Source: an uncultured Campylobacter sp. | Lineage (GTDB): Bacteria; Campylobacterota; Campylobacteria; Campylobacterales; Campylobacteraceae | Reading direction: 5' to 3' | Length of the DNA: 38,671 nt | Assembly: GCF_938030785.1 (NCBI RefSeq) | Contig: NZ_CALHIK010000044.1 | Span: forward strand, 1-38,671 | In this document: positions 15,317-24,051 of the stretch, one piece after another | Position numbering within the stretch: position 1 is the stretch's first letter | Layout: each line of letters opens with the position of its first letter | Made by a program: the position numbers and the translations under genes | The notes under the pieces: generated by a model | Database searches by the model: none | What the model was told of the DNA's origin: nothing | Seen by the model: only the letters and a program-made list of their open reading frames with translations

Positions 15317-17193
15317 TGAGGTTTCCTTCCGTCAAGAGAGAATTCCGTAACGACGACCTCTTTGTAGCCCAAGCTTAGCTCTCCTGCGTCGTTCATCGTC
15401 ACGATACTGTGCTTTAAGAAATTTTTATCGTCGCGCTTCGGATAATCCTCTCTGGTATGCGCGCCGCGGCTTTCAAGCCTCTTTTGCGCAGCCAAACACG
15501 CACAGCGCGCAAGCAGGATTAAATTTCCAAGCTCGACGTAGTCGGTAAATGCGGTATTCATAACCGGATTTGCATCCGCGACGCGTAGCTCGTCGTAGCG
15601 CGCTCTGATACCCTCTAAATTTTGCGAAAGCAGATCAAGCTTTTCGCCGGTTCTAAAGATACCCATATTATCCCAAAGCTGCGCGCCTAGCTCTTCGCGC
15701 AACTCATACATCTCGCCTGCCTTGCCCGAGCCGTTTGCGATCTGCTTAAATTTAGCCTGCCATTTTTGCGCCAGCTCGCTCGCTCTTTTACCCGAGCCGA
15801 AGCCATCCTGCTTCGCAGCATAATCCGCTGCGCCGAGTCCTGCGAGCTTGCCCGTTACGACGGCGTCGGTTAAAGAATTTCCGCCCAAGCGGTTTGCGCC
15901 ATGGATCGAGATACAAGACGCTTCGCCAGCAGTGTAAAGTCCCGAAATTTTAGTACTCATATCGTCAAATTTAGACACTTCGATACCGCCCATAGAATAG
16001 TGCGCCGTCGGACGAATCGGGATCGGCTCCTCGATTAGATCGATACCCTCAAACAAAATAGCGGTGTGTCTGATCTTAGGAAGGGCTTTTAAAATTTTAT
16101 CTTTTCCGAGATGTCTTACGTCAAGCAGCACGTATGCGCCGAGCCCCTCGCCGTATCCCCTGCCCTCGCGGATCTCAGTTTCGATCGCGCGAGCTACGAC
16201 ATCGCGCGGCGCAAGCTCCATCTTTTCGTGGTAGTTTTTCATAAAGCGCTCGCCTTTGTTATTGAGCAGATATCCGCCCTCGCCGCGCGCCGCTTCGGTA
16301 ATGAGCGCGCCGCCGCTTTTGATACCTGTGGGATGAAACTGCACCATCTCCGGATCGCTGAATCCAAGACCCGCGCGCAGTGCAGCCGCGATACCGTCGC
16401 CGGTGGCGATATAAGGCACCGAGGTGCGGTTGTAAAACATCCTCGTGTATCCGCCCGTAGCAATTACCAAGGCTTTGCAAAGCACCGGATAAAAATCGCC
16501 GGTTTGGATATTTCGAAGCACGACGCCCTCGCATTTGCCATCAGGCGCGCTGATCTCAAGCAACTCGTGATCGATTAGAAATTTCACGCCGTTGCTAACC
16601 GCATCGTCAAAACAGGCGTGCATCAAGATATGACCCGTCTTATCGGCGGAGTAGTTGCATCGTTTTTTAGACGCGCCGCCCATAAAGCGCTGCGCTACGC
16701 CGCCCGGGACGCCGTTTTCTTTGCCGTCCACGCCGCCGCTGGCATTTCTAGAAAACAGCGTGCCGATATAATCCATCTCGGCAATCGTAGGGCCCGCAAG
16801 CTCGCAAAATTTAATCGCGGCGTCCTGATCTACGAGATATGCGCCGCCCTTTACGGTGTCGTAGGCGTGAAGCTTGTATGAATCGCCGCCACTGAAACTC
16901 GTAACGCCGTTGATACCGCCTTCCGCCATACAGGTCGCGTTACGCGAAGGCATCATCTTCGTAGCAACGACTACGCTAAGATTTGGATTACTCTTTCTTA
17001 CCGCTACGGCTGCACGCAAACCCGCGCCTCCCGAGCCGATAACGAGTACGTCCACACTAGGAAGGCCGCCTTCGTTGCCGCCGTCCGCGCTTTTAGCCTT
17101 GTCGGTATCCACGCAGCCGCTAAGGCTAAGCGCGCCGACGCTGATACAGGCCGATTTTAAGAAATCGCGTCTGTTGAAATTTGATTCACTCAT
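15313..17193 (-). CDS. mfrA: Methylmenaquinol:fumarate reductase flavoprotein subunit, Tat-exported
   Basis: The catalytic flavoprotein (626 residues) reduces fumarate in the periplasm. The N-terminus has a twin-arginine motif (NRRDFLK, R8-R9) and hydrophobic core ending at LSLSGC, so it is Tat-exported and might even be lipidated at C27. The FAD site is VIGSGGAGLRAA (about 51-62). HPTGIKSGGALITEAARGEGG and RPTAHYSMGGI are the substrate and active-site stretches of the fumarate reductase/succinate dehydrogenase family. NRLGGNSLTDAVVTG is the second flavin contact. AAGGAAG stands before the ATG, and a minus-strand TATAAT at 17261-17256 gives a promoter. The older label SdhA is misleading for this family. 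Confidence 0.92.
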   Translation of the reverse strand: MSESNFNRRDFLKSACISVGALSLSGCVDTDKAKSADGGNEGGLPSVDVLVIGSGGAGLRAAVAVRKSNPNLSVVVATKMMPSRNATCMAEGGINGVTSFSGGDSYKLHAYDTVKGGAYLVDQDAAIKFCELAGPTIAEMDYIGTLFSRNASGGVDGKENGVPGGVAQRFMGGASKKRCNYSADKTGHILMHACFDDAVSNGVKFLIDHELLEISAPDGKCEGVVLRNIQTGDFYPVLCKALVIATGGYTRMFYNRTSVPYIATGDGIAAALRAGLGFSDPEMVQFHPTGIKSGGALITEAARGEGGYLLNNKGERFMKNYHEKMELAPRDVVARAIETEIREGRGYGEGLGAYVLLDVRHLGKDKILKALPKIRHTAILFEGIDLIEEPIPIRPTAHYSMGGIEVSKFDDMSTKISGLYTAGEASCISIHGANRLGGNSLTDAVVTGKLAGLGAADYAAKQDGFGSGKRASELAQKWQAKFKQIANGSGKAGEMYELREELGAQLWDNMGIFRTGEKLDLLSQNLEGIRARYDELRVADANPVMNTAFTDYVELGNLILLARCACLAAQKRLESRGAHTREDYPKRDDKNFLKHSIVTMNDAGELSLGYKEVVVTEFSLDGRKPQ

Positions 17194-17255
17194 TGTACTT
17201 CCTTGAAATTTCGTTGAATGGCGGAGCCAAAACAGAATTTTGATTGATTTTATAG

Positions 17256-17261
17256 ATTATA
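17256..17261 (-). promoter_or_regulatory. Probable -10 box for mfrABE
   Basis: TATAAT on the minus strand about 63 bases before the mfrA ATG, in the only strongly AT-rich block of this spacer. No -35 box is obvious. The 331-base spacer 17194-17524 holds no gene and separates mfrA from the divergent lipoprotein gene. Confidence 0.5.
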
Positions 17262-17475
17262 TATTATCAATTCTTTAGGTAAATTGAAATTCTTAAATAT
17301 TTTTTAGTAAAAAAAGCTAATTTTATCTTTAAGTTAAAACAGATGGTTTTTGTATATCTTACTTTATGAGATATGATTTCAAGGGTGTTTTACTTTGATA
17401 TTTAATTTTATTTAATTTCATAAAATTTTGAATTATCATATCATTTTGATAATACCGCCGCGCGATAACCGTCGG

Positions 17476-17496
17476 TATAATCTCACGCTGTATAAT
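17476..17496 (+). promoter_or_regulatory. Two -10 boxes for the lipoprotein gene
   Basis: TATAAT occurs at 17476-17481 and again at 17491-17496. The second is 28 bases before the ATG at 17525 and the preferred one. AAGGAGG at 17513-17519 is the ribosome site. Confidence 0.5.
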
Positions 17497-17524
17497 AGCG
17501 GAAATCCATTTTAAGGAGGATATT

Positions 17525-18022
17525 ATGCGAAATTTCACATTATGTTTGATCGCAATGGTAGCACTTTGCGGCTGCGCGACTCCACAGGATCGATACGGCG
17601 GCGACGTTTATAATGCAGGCGAAACAAACCGAATGAGGCAGAGCGATCAGATCGAGATCATCGACGTCCTGCCCGCCAAAATCAACGTAGAGCGCTCCGA
17701 GGGCAATACGGGTAAAATTTTAGGCGGCGTCGCTGGCGGAACCACGGGCGCTATCATCGGGCATAAGCTCGGCAAACATAGCAGCAGCAAGCGCTTAGCC
17801 GAAACCGTAGGACTCATAGGCGGCGCAGCAGTGGGCGCGGTCGCCGGAGATGCGATCGAAAACTCCCAAAAAACGGTGCAAGGCTCCAACATCATCTATA
17901 AATTTAAAGGCAAGGAGTACTCATCGGTGCAAGCCGATCCGCCGTGTAGATTTAGGCGCGGCAAGGCCAAACTGATCCACATCGGCAACGAAACGCGGGT
18001 GCAGCCGAACTCGGGATGTTAA
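17525..18022 (+). CDS. Glycine-zipper outer-membrane lipoprotein (SlyB/Pcp-like)
   Basis: A 165-residue lipoprotein. The signal peptide ends in the lipobox ALCGC, with lipidated C17, directing it to the outer membrane. Residues about 62-85 and 98-114 are Gly/Ala-rich (GKILGGVAGGTTGAIIGHKLGKH and GLIGGAAVGAVAGDAIE), the two halves of a glycine-zipper 2TM domain as in SlyB, Pal-associated 17-kDa antigen and OsmB-like proteins. The C-terminal 50 residues hold a short domain with two cysteines. Such proteins affect outer-membrane integrity; the precise role here is unknown. The ribosome site AAGGAGG is strong. A palindrome at 18045-18068 follows and may terminate transcription. Confidence 0.85.
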   Translation: MRNFTLCLIAMVALCGCATPQDRYGGDVYNAGETNRMRQSDQIEIIDVLPAKINVERSEGNTGKILGGVAGGTTGAIIGHKLGKHSSSKRLAETVGLIGGAAVGAVAGDAIENSQKTVQGSNIIYKFKGKEYSSVQADPPCRFRRGKAKLIHIGNETRVQPNSGC

Positions 18023-18044
18023 ATTTAAAGCCGCCCAAAGCTTG

Positions 18045-18068
18045 CGGTGGAATTTTAAAATTTCACCG
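18045..18068. terminator. Near-perfect palindrome after the lipoprotein gene
   Basis: CGGTGGAATTTT pairs with AAAATTTCACCG with one mismatch, 23 bases after the stop. It is an AAATTTTAAAATTT-type core extended by CGGTG/CACCG arms. Without a T tract its termination role is uncertain. Confidence 0.35.
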
Positions 18069-18223
18069 TGATGTTTAAAATTTCATCGCGGCGTTTAAAA
18101 ATTTAGAAGCGATGTTTTAAATCCCAAAGCGGCGCGATCTTTGAAAATGGCGCCGCCGAATTTAACGGACGATCGAAATTTTAACTCTGCAAAATTTTAA
18201 GAGCCCGCTAAAATATTTTAATA

Positions 18224-18229
18224 TATAAT
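18224..18229 (+). promoter_or_regulatory. Probable -10 box for the Sel1-like pair
   Basis: TATAAT in an AT-rich block, 26 bases before the ATG at 18255. GGAG lies at 18246-18249. Confidence 0.5.
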
Positions 18230-18254
18230 CGCCGCTTAAAAACATGGAGCGGCG

Positions 18255-18764
18255 ATGAAAACATTCTATCTTAAAATTTCAGTGCTCGCGTTTATAATGG
18301 CGTTTGCAGCGATCCCCGCTGCTGCAAAAGCAAGCGTAGATCATTTAGAGACGCAAGAGGAAAAAGATTTAGCGATTGCTTGCGATAGCGGCAACGGAAA
18401 ATATAGCGCATGCACGAAGCTAGTCGAAATTTTATCCAAAAAGTGCGACGACGGAGATTACGAAAGCTGCGGGACTGTCGGAATAATATTTACGGATTTG
18501 GGTCAATATGAATTCTCATCCGCTCCTTTGATTAAGGCATGTGAAGCGAACATTATGTCTTACTGCTCTCATCTTGCCATTAGTGATATACTTTTTACGG
18601 GAAATCTTGAAAGAGCCGCTAAGGTTTTTGACAAAATTTGCAAACAGGGAATTTCAGAGGACAAAAGGCTTGCTTGCAGCATCAAGAAAGAGATTGAAGA
18701 CTGCTCTAAAGATGCAAAGTGCGATCCGCTAATGAAAGCCAAAGATACTATTAAAGGACTATAA
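18255..18764 (+). CDS. Cys-rich secreted Sel1-like protein, first of a tandem pair
   Basis: A 169-residue exported protein with a Sec signal peptide (hydrophobic 8-22, likely cut after AAAKA). The mature part contains ten cysteines spaced as in Helicobacter Hcp-type Sel1-like repeats, for example KKCDDGDYESCGTVG, where paired cysteines staple each helical repeat by a disulfide. It would be a soluble periplasmic protein with about five disulfides. Its role is unknown; Sel1-like proteins bind other proteins, and Hcp proteins of Helicobacter interact with hosts. The neighbour 18767-19273 is a paralog with matching cysteine order, two bases downstream. Confidence 0.75.
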   Translation: MKTFYLKISVLAFIMAFAAIPAAAKASVDHLETQEEKDLAIACDSGNGKYSACTKLVEILSKKCDDGDYESCGTVGIIFTDLGQYEFSSAPLIKACEANIMSYCSHLAISDILFTGNLERAAKVFDKICKQGISEDKRLACSIKKEIEDCSKDAKCDPLMKAKDTIKGL

Positions 18765-18766
18765 CT

Positions 18767-19273
18767 ATGAGAAAAATTTTATCATTAGCACTACTTTTAT
18801 CTATGCCTTTGCTGGCAAAAAACGATATAGACATTGATATCTCTGCCGCAATAAACGATACAAACTTAAAAAATTTAGCGAATAAATGCGATTGGAACAA
18901 AGGTGATTATGAAGCTTGCTCGATATTAAAAGATACTTTATCGGCAAAATGCGACGAAAAAAATTTTGAGAGCTGCGGTGCATTGGGAATTTTATTAATA
19001 TATTTGCGCAGAGAGGAAGACGCGACAAAAGCGCTAAATAAAGCTTGCGATACCGGATTATTAAATTTTTGCCTAAATGCAGGAATGCACGATTTGTACT
19101 ATACGGGCAATATAAAAAGAGCATTTGTAAATCTTAAAAAGGTATGCGATGCCGCAATAGAGCCTTCGAAGAAAAAATTAGCTTGTAAGATGAGCTATGG
19201 TTTGGAGCCGTGTTTAAATGATAATGAATGCAATCCGGTAAAAAAAGCTAAAGAACTTTTAGATCAAGATTAG
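18767..19273 (+). CDS. Cys-rich secreted Sel1-like protein, second of a tandem pair
   Basis: A 168-residue paralog of the preceding protein. It has a short signal peptide (residues 4-17, cut near LLAK) and the same ten-cysteine order (for example AKCDEKNFESCGALG). The gene starts two bases after the previous stop, and AAAGGA inside the upstream gene is its ribosome site, so both are made from one transcript. The DNA is noticeably more AT-rich than surrounding genes, perhaps from relaxed selection or recent acquisition; that is inference. Sequence divergence outside the cysteines is large, so the duplication is probably old. Confidence 0.75.
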   Translation: MRKILSLALLLSMPLLAKNDIDIDISAAINDTNLKNLANKCDWNKGDYEACSILKDTLSAKCDEKNFESCGALGILLIYLRREEDATKALNKACDTGLLNFCLNAGMHDLYYTGNIKRAFVNLKKVCDAAIEPSKKKLACKMSYGLEPCLNDNECNPVKKAKELLDQD

Positions 19274-19391
19274 TTTAAAAACATAAAATTTTGGAATAAA
19301 TTTTAAATTGCGGCAGCGTTAAAGCTCAATCCGCTAGCCGTTAAGCTCAAAACTCCGTCTTAAATTTTATTCCTCAAGGCTCCGCCGAGGC

Positions 19392-20273
19392 TTAAAATTT
19401 TAAATTTTCCACGCTTGCTCGCATCCGTTCAAGCTGCGCGTAAAACTCGCCCGAGTAGGCGAAATTCCTCTCTATCGCGCCCATTTTGCCGACGCTTACG
19501 AAGCGCCCCAAAGGCACTCCCGATCTATCCGCGACGCAGCAAGCGAGCGTGCCGCAGGTATCAAAAAGAATGTATTTTATGATCTTTACGATCCCCGCAG
19601 CAGGCGCCAAATACGCCGACGTGCCCAGCAGTTCGCCGATCTGCGCGCCGGCGCGTTTGGTATTTTGCACCGCGCGTTCGAAAATTTCATCCGAAATTTC
19701 AAATCCCAGCTCGTTTTTAAGCGCGATCATCTCTTCGCTATGCGGGCCCACGATCGCGCTTCTCATCGATGAAATTTCCTTGCCGCTCGCTCGCGCGAGT
19801 TCAAATTTAAGCCGCGCGCCGTCTAGCTCGCCCGCCATGCCGATGACTCGCTCCTTTGTAAACCCGCTGGCCTGCAGCGCCGCATAGACCATCATATCAA
19901 GCGGATTGGTTACGACGATGATGATGGAGCTAGGCGCATATTTTGCGGCATCTCGCGCGCATTGTGCGACTATGACGGCGTTTACGCCAAACAGCTCCTC
20001 CCTACTCTGCCCCGCCTTTCTTGCGTGCCCCGCCGTGATCACGACGATGCCTGCGTCCGCTATATCGCTAGGCTCCGTGCTAGCGCTTATGCGCAGGTCG
20101 CGCTCATAAACCGCCGCCGCATGGGCTAGATCTAAAGCCTTGCCGCTCGCGATCCGCTCTACAGCATCCACAAGCGCGATACTATCTACCTTTTCGCTTA
20201 AAGAATCGCTTACGATAAGATCGTTCGCTACTGCCGCGCCGATGTTTCCGGCGCCGAATATCGCTATTTTCAT
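19392..20273 (-). CDS. mdh: Malate dehydrogenase (LDH/MDH family)
   Basis: A 293-residue NAD-dependent dehydrogenase interconverting malate and oxaloacetate. The Rossmann motif is FGAGNIGAAVA at residues 5-15. The segment AGHARKAGQSREEL carries Arg at the substrate-discriminating position (Gln in lactate dehydrogenases), pointing to malate. VTNPLDMM, GELDGARL and VGPHSEEM hold the conserved Asn, Asp and catalytic His regions. I start at ATG 20273, preceded by GGGAGAT, and not nine codons upstream where no ribosome site stands. The end of the gene (ENLKF) is written by an AAAATTTTAAATTTT repeat word. It is convergent with the Sel1-like pair. Confidence 0.85.
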   Translation of the reverse strand: MKIAIFGAGNIGAAVANDLIVSDSLSEKVDSIALVDAVERIASGKALDLAHAAAVYERDLRISASTEPSDIADAGIVVITAGHARKAGQSREELFGVNAVIVAQCARDAAKYAPSSIIIVVTNPLDMMVYAALQASGFTKERVIGMAGELDGARLKFELARASGKEISSMRSAIVGPHSEEMIALKNELGFEISDEIFERAVQNTKRAGAQIGELLGTSAYLAPAAGIVKIIKYILFDTCGTLACCVADRSGVPLGRFVSVGKMGAIERNFAYSGEFYAQLERMRASVENLKF

Positions 20274-20382
20274 TGTTATCTCCCAAATATCGGCCCGCAT
20301 TTTTATAACTGCGGGGGTTAAATTTTAAAATTTAAAGACGAAACCTCGTTTTTTAAATTTAATGCCGAAACGGACTTAAATT

Positions 20383-21333
20383 TTACCTCTGCGCTTTTAC
20401 GTTGCGCTCGTGCTCGGCTTGCGTGCGCGCAAAATCGTGAAGCCCCGTCTTTTTATTTCGCATAAAATACAGATACTCGCTCTTTGCGGGCGCGAAAACG
20501 GCGCGTATCGCATCGCGAGAGACCACGCACACCGGCTCTTTGGGAAGTCCGTCGTTGAGGTAGGTGTTGTAGTGGCTGGTATCGGTGCGGATGCGCTGCG
20601 GAGTGATTTTGACGTGCGAAAACTCGCCGTAATTCAGCGTGCCGTCCATCTGAAGGCGCATATTTTTGGCTAAGCGGTTGTCGATGACGGAGGCTACGAG
20701 CGGCATCTCATCTGCGTTTGCGGCCTCTTTTTGAATGACCGAAGCCTTGATCAGCACCTGCTTCCACGCCGTGGCGTTGTAATCGCCGCTAAGCTCGCGC
20801 GACAATCCTTCGTGGAATTTTTGCGCGCTTGAAACAAGGTGGTCGATGATATTTTTTTCGCTTTCGTTTTTGCTAATTTTGTAGGTTTCAGGCACCAAAA
20901 AGCCCTCGTAAAACGGCGCCGTGGCGTTGTATTCGCGCTCAAGCTCGCTAAAGCTTAGCCCGCGATCTTTCGCAAGCTGTTTTAAAAAGACGATCGTAGT
21001 CTCGCCCGGGATCAGCTTAATTTCGTTCATAACGGGCTTTGCGACGCTTAGCTCATACAAAAATTGGTATTTGGGCAAATTTTCGCCGCTAAGCTCCAGC
21101 TCGCCGGTTTTTGCGCCGCCGTAAAAAGAAAGCAGCCTCGCGTCGAATTTGCTAAATTTAGGATAGCTCTTTGAGAGTTCGGATAAAATTTTCGTTGAGC
21201 TGCCCTGGCCTATCTGCACGGTTTTCGCGTTGCCGACGCGTTCGTGTAGATCAAAGCCCACGGCCAAAAGTAAAATAGCCGCAAGCTCGATACAAATGCA
21301 CGCCGCTTTGATGAGCTTTATAAAGAATTTCAT
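20383..21333 (-). CDS. mltG: Endolytic murein transglycosylase MltG
   Basis: This 316-residue inner-membrane enzyme cleaves nascent glycan strands and helps terminate peptidoglycan chains. Residues 4-26 are the single membrane anchor. A LysM-like region follows, then the YceG catalytic domain with EGFLVPETY (143-151) and the catalytic Glu E203 in ASVIQKEA. VASVIDNRL, MRLQMDGTLNYG, YNTYLNDGLPKEPV and YFMRNKKTGLHDFARTQAEHERNV are conserved family blocks. Length is near that of other epsilonproteobacterial MltG proteins. AAGGAACGC precedes the ATG. It is divergent from the AsmA-like gene and lies upstream of mdh. Confidence 0.92.
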   Translation of the reverse strand: MKFFIKLIKAACICIELAAILLLAVGFDLHERVGNAKTVQIGQGSSTKILSELSKSYPKFSKFDARLLSFYGGAKTGELELSGENLPKYQFLYELSVAKPVMNEIKLIPGETTIVFLKQLAKDRGLSFSELEREYNATAPFYEGFLVPETYKISKNESEKNIIDHLVSSAQKFHEGLSRELSGDYNATAWKQVLIKASVIQKEAANADEMPLVASVIDNRLAKNMRLQMDGTLNYGEFSHVKITPQRIRTDTSHYNTYLNDGLPKEPVCVVSRDAIRAVFAPAKSEYLYFMRNKKTGLHDFARTQAEHERNVKAQR

Positions 21334-21459
21334 GCGTTCCTTTCAAAATTTAGCTGAAATTATAGGCAAATAAGCCAAAATTTTGAATAAATTTCATATT
21401 ATAAGCGCAGTTTTTCGGCACGCTCGATTTGGTTTTGGGCGGAGTTTTTTGATGGGGCG

Positions 21460-24051
21460 ATGATGTTTAGAACTTTGGCTAGATTTTTTTTGTGCATAAC
21501 CATACTTTTTATAATCTGTGCGGTAGGCCTAAAGCACGGTATAACGATTTCGCAGCTGGACGTGGGCTTTGCAAAGCTTGAGGGGTTTTATCTCAAGCTA
21601 AATAAAGGTCTCGTGCTGCGTATCAAAAATCTTGAAATTACGCAAAATAATACACAAAATTTAGAGCAAAATTCCACCGATCTGCGTACGCAAAGCGAGA
21701 AAATTTTGGAATTTAGCAAAAAAATCTCGCTCATCAACTCCTTTTTTGAAGAGATCGACGTGCAAAATTTAAAGATCAAAGGCGAAAGTCTAAAGCTAAA
21801 ATACAAAAGCGACGTTTTTTACGCCGACACGCGGTTTTTTAGGCTAAACTCGAAGATCACGCCGAGCGCAAACGGGCTGAACTTCGATCCGATCGAACTT
21901 GAACTAAATGATTTTAATCTCACTCTGCACGGCACGGCGCGAGCAAATTTCAGAGCCGATACGTATGATTTTAACGGCATCTTCGCTTCGCACGAGATCG
22001 CGGGCGAGCTTGACGTGCACAATATCGGCTCGGAGCTAAATATCGAGATAAACCGCGCCTCGGCCTTGAGTCTGAAAAATTTTATGAATGAGCTGGGTGC
22101 GCTTACGGGACTAAATCCTCTTGCGAACGAGTGGATCTACGGCAAGGCGGTCGCGCAAAACTACTATATCGAAAATCTGCACGCCAAAATCGATCTGAAA
22201 GACCCGCGCCAGATCGCAGAAAATGTTAGCGCCACGGCCTACGCGCAGGATCTTACGATAAAATTTCAACCGCAAATCGAAGCCGTAACGGTAAAAGACG
22301 CCAACATCACGCTTAAAAACGATTTTCTAAGCTTCACGCTGAATGAGCCTAAATTTAAAGGCAAAAGCCTGGAGGGAAGCGGCGTGCGTATCGGCGGGCT
22401 ATTTGAAGAGAGGCCGATCGTATATCTGGATCTGCGGACTAAAGAGAGCTTGGGCAAGGACCTTGTAGATATTTTGCAAAGCTACGGCATAGACGAGCCC
22501 GTATATCCGCTAGGCGGCGGGATCGATGCGCGCGTGCTGATAGACGTGGACGTCGAAAAGGAAAGCGCCAAGGTCGATGCGAACGTGACGCTAAAAGACG
22601 CCGATCTGATGATCTCTAAAGCGAAATTTCACTCCAAAGCCGCGCGGGTGCACATCACCGAGAAAAAAATCGACATCAAAGACGCGAATCTACAAAATGA
22701 AATTTTTAACGCCACGGCAAGCGGCAGTATCGATATCGCCACGCGCAAAGCTAAATTTAACAGCGTTATTCATAGCTTCAATCTCTCCCCGAACGGCAAA
22801 GAAATTTTAAAATTTGGCGACGCGCGAGATAATATGAGCCTTGATTTTAGCGGCAAAGCGCCGGTGCTGAGCTCGCAATTTTTAGGCGCGAAGATGAGCT
22901 TCGGCGAGCGGATCGAGATTAGCTCGCCCGATATTAGCGGAATTTTGCCATTTTCTAAGACGCTTAAAAACGCGGGCATTAGCGGCGGAGATCTTAAAAT
23001 TTTAACCAGCGATTTTACAAACTTAGATATCAGCAGCAGCAATCTCATCTTTGATTTCGGTCTGCTGAACAAGGACGGAAGCCATTATAAAAACGACTCT
23101 TTCGCGCTTCGGGTGCGCGGCGGCGATCTGGAAGGCTCTAGCGGAAGCGGTAAAATTTCTCTTAAAATAAACAAAGGCGGTAACTTCGTCGCTCTAAAAG
23201 ACGTGGACGTCGCGATCAATACGAGCGTGCAAACCAGCGAGTTTAATAGCGGCACGAAGGAGCGCTCGCCGATAAATTTCAGCGGGCAAAATTCTTCTAT
23301 CGTGCTATCCGATCTTAATAAGACGCTGAAATTTACACACTTTAACGGCGTACTGGACGGCAAAAATATGAACCTGAACGCAAGCTTTAAACGCGGCGAC
23401 GTGAAGTTGATCTTTAAAAAGAGCTTGCTTCAAATTTTTGCGCAAAACATCAGCGGCGAGGCGCTTAATCAATTCCTGGGCTCGCAGAGCTTCGACGGAG
23501 GGGTATTTACGCTGAAAGCAAGCGGCATCGATCCGCGAAACTACCGCGGCGAGATCAACGTGCAAAACACCTATCTGAAGGACTACATCATCTATCAAAG
23601 GCTGCTTAGCTTTATAAACTCGGCGCCATCGCTGCTTACGTTTAAGACGCCCGATTTCAACGATCGCGGCTTTAGCGTGCAGAAGGGTAAAATTTACTTT
23701 CGCCGCAGCGGCGATAAAATTTACATAAACGCGATGAATTTTACCGGCAGTAGCGCAGATATCGCGGGCAACGGCGAAGTTGATATAAAAAGCGGCGCGC
23801 TGAATATCGATCTGGAGCTTAAATACCTCAAAGACGCAAGCTCGATAATCTCAAAAATTCCGCTTCTAAATCATATCATCTTGGGCGAAAACAACACGAT
23901 CTCCACGATCATCGAGATTCGCGGCACGACGAAAAAGCCCACCTACTCGACCGCCGTTGCGACCGACGTGCTAAAAACGCCGTATAATCTCATCAAAAAC
24001 ACGCTGATGCTGCCTTTTGTGATCTTCGGCGACAGCGAGGAGAGCAAATGA
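21460..24051 (+). CDS. AsmA/YhdP-like envelope protein
   Basis: A large (863 residues) membrane-anchored periplasmic protein. Residues 5-24 form the N-terminal anchor. The rest is predicted beta-rich with repeating alternation of polar and hydrophobic residues, as in the AsmA-like/DUF3971 family whose members (YhdP, TamB) form lipid-conducting grooves between the membranes. The C-terminal part (GGVFTLKASGIDPRNYRGEINVQNTYLKDYIIYQRLLSFINSAPS ... GNGEVDIKSGALNIDLELKYLKDAS) is typical of that family. ATGs at 21460 and 21463 are both possible. The stop overlaps xerH as ATGA. The lipid-transport role is inferred from relatives. Confidence 0.75.
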   Translation: MMFRTLARFFLCITILFIICAVGLKHGITISQLDVGFAKLEGFYLKLNKGLVLRIKNLEITQNNTQNLEQNSTDLRTQSEKILEFSKKISLINSFFEEIDVQNLKIKGESLKLKYKSDVFYADTRFFRLNSKITPSANGLNFDPIELELNDFNLTLHGTARANFRADTYDFNGIFASHEIAGELDVHNIGSELNIEINRASALSLKNFMNELGALTGLNPLANEWIYGKAVAQNYYIENLHAKIDLKDPRQIAENVSATAYAQDLTIKFQPQIEAVTVKDANITLKNDFLSFTLNEPKFKGKSLEGSGVRIGGLFEERPIVYLDLRTKESLGKDLVDILQSYGIDEPVYPLGGGIDARVLIDVDVEKESAKVDANVTLKDADLMISKAKFHSKAARVHITEKKIDIKDANLQNEIFNATASGSIDIATRKAKFNSVIHSFNLSPNGKEILKFGDARDNMSLDFSGKAPVLSSQFLGAKMSFGERIEISSPDISGILPFSKTLKNAGISGGDLKILTSDFTNLDISSSNLIFDFGLLNKDGSHYKNDSFALRVRGGDLEGSSGSGKISLKINKGGNFVALKDVDVAINTSVQTSEFNSGTKERSPINFSGQNSSIVLSDLNKTLKFTHFNGVLDGKNMNLNASFKRGDVKLIFKKSLLQIFAQNISGEALNQFLGSQSFDGGVFTLKASGIDPRNYRGEINVQNTYLKDYIIYQRLLSFINSAPSLLTFKTPDFNDRGFSVQKGKIYFRRSGDKIYINAMNFTGSSADIAGNGEVDIKSGALNIDLELKYLKDASSIISKIPLLNHIILGENNTISTIIEIRGTTKKPTYSTAVATDVLKTPYNLIKNTLMLPFVIFGDSEESK

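Noticed and set aside
13474..17193. Classical succinate dehydrogenase (sdhABC)
   Set aside because: The Tat signal on the flavoprotein and the CCG-domain third subunit point to the periplasmic methylmenaquinol:fumarate reductase; there is no SdhC/D anchor.
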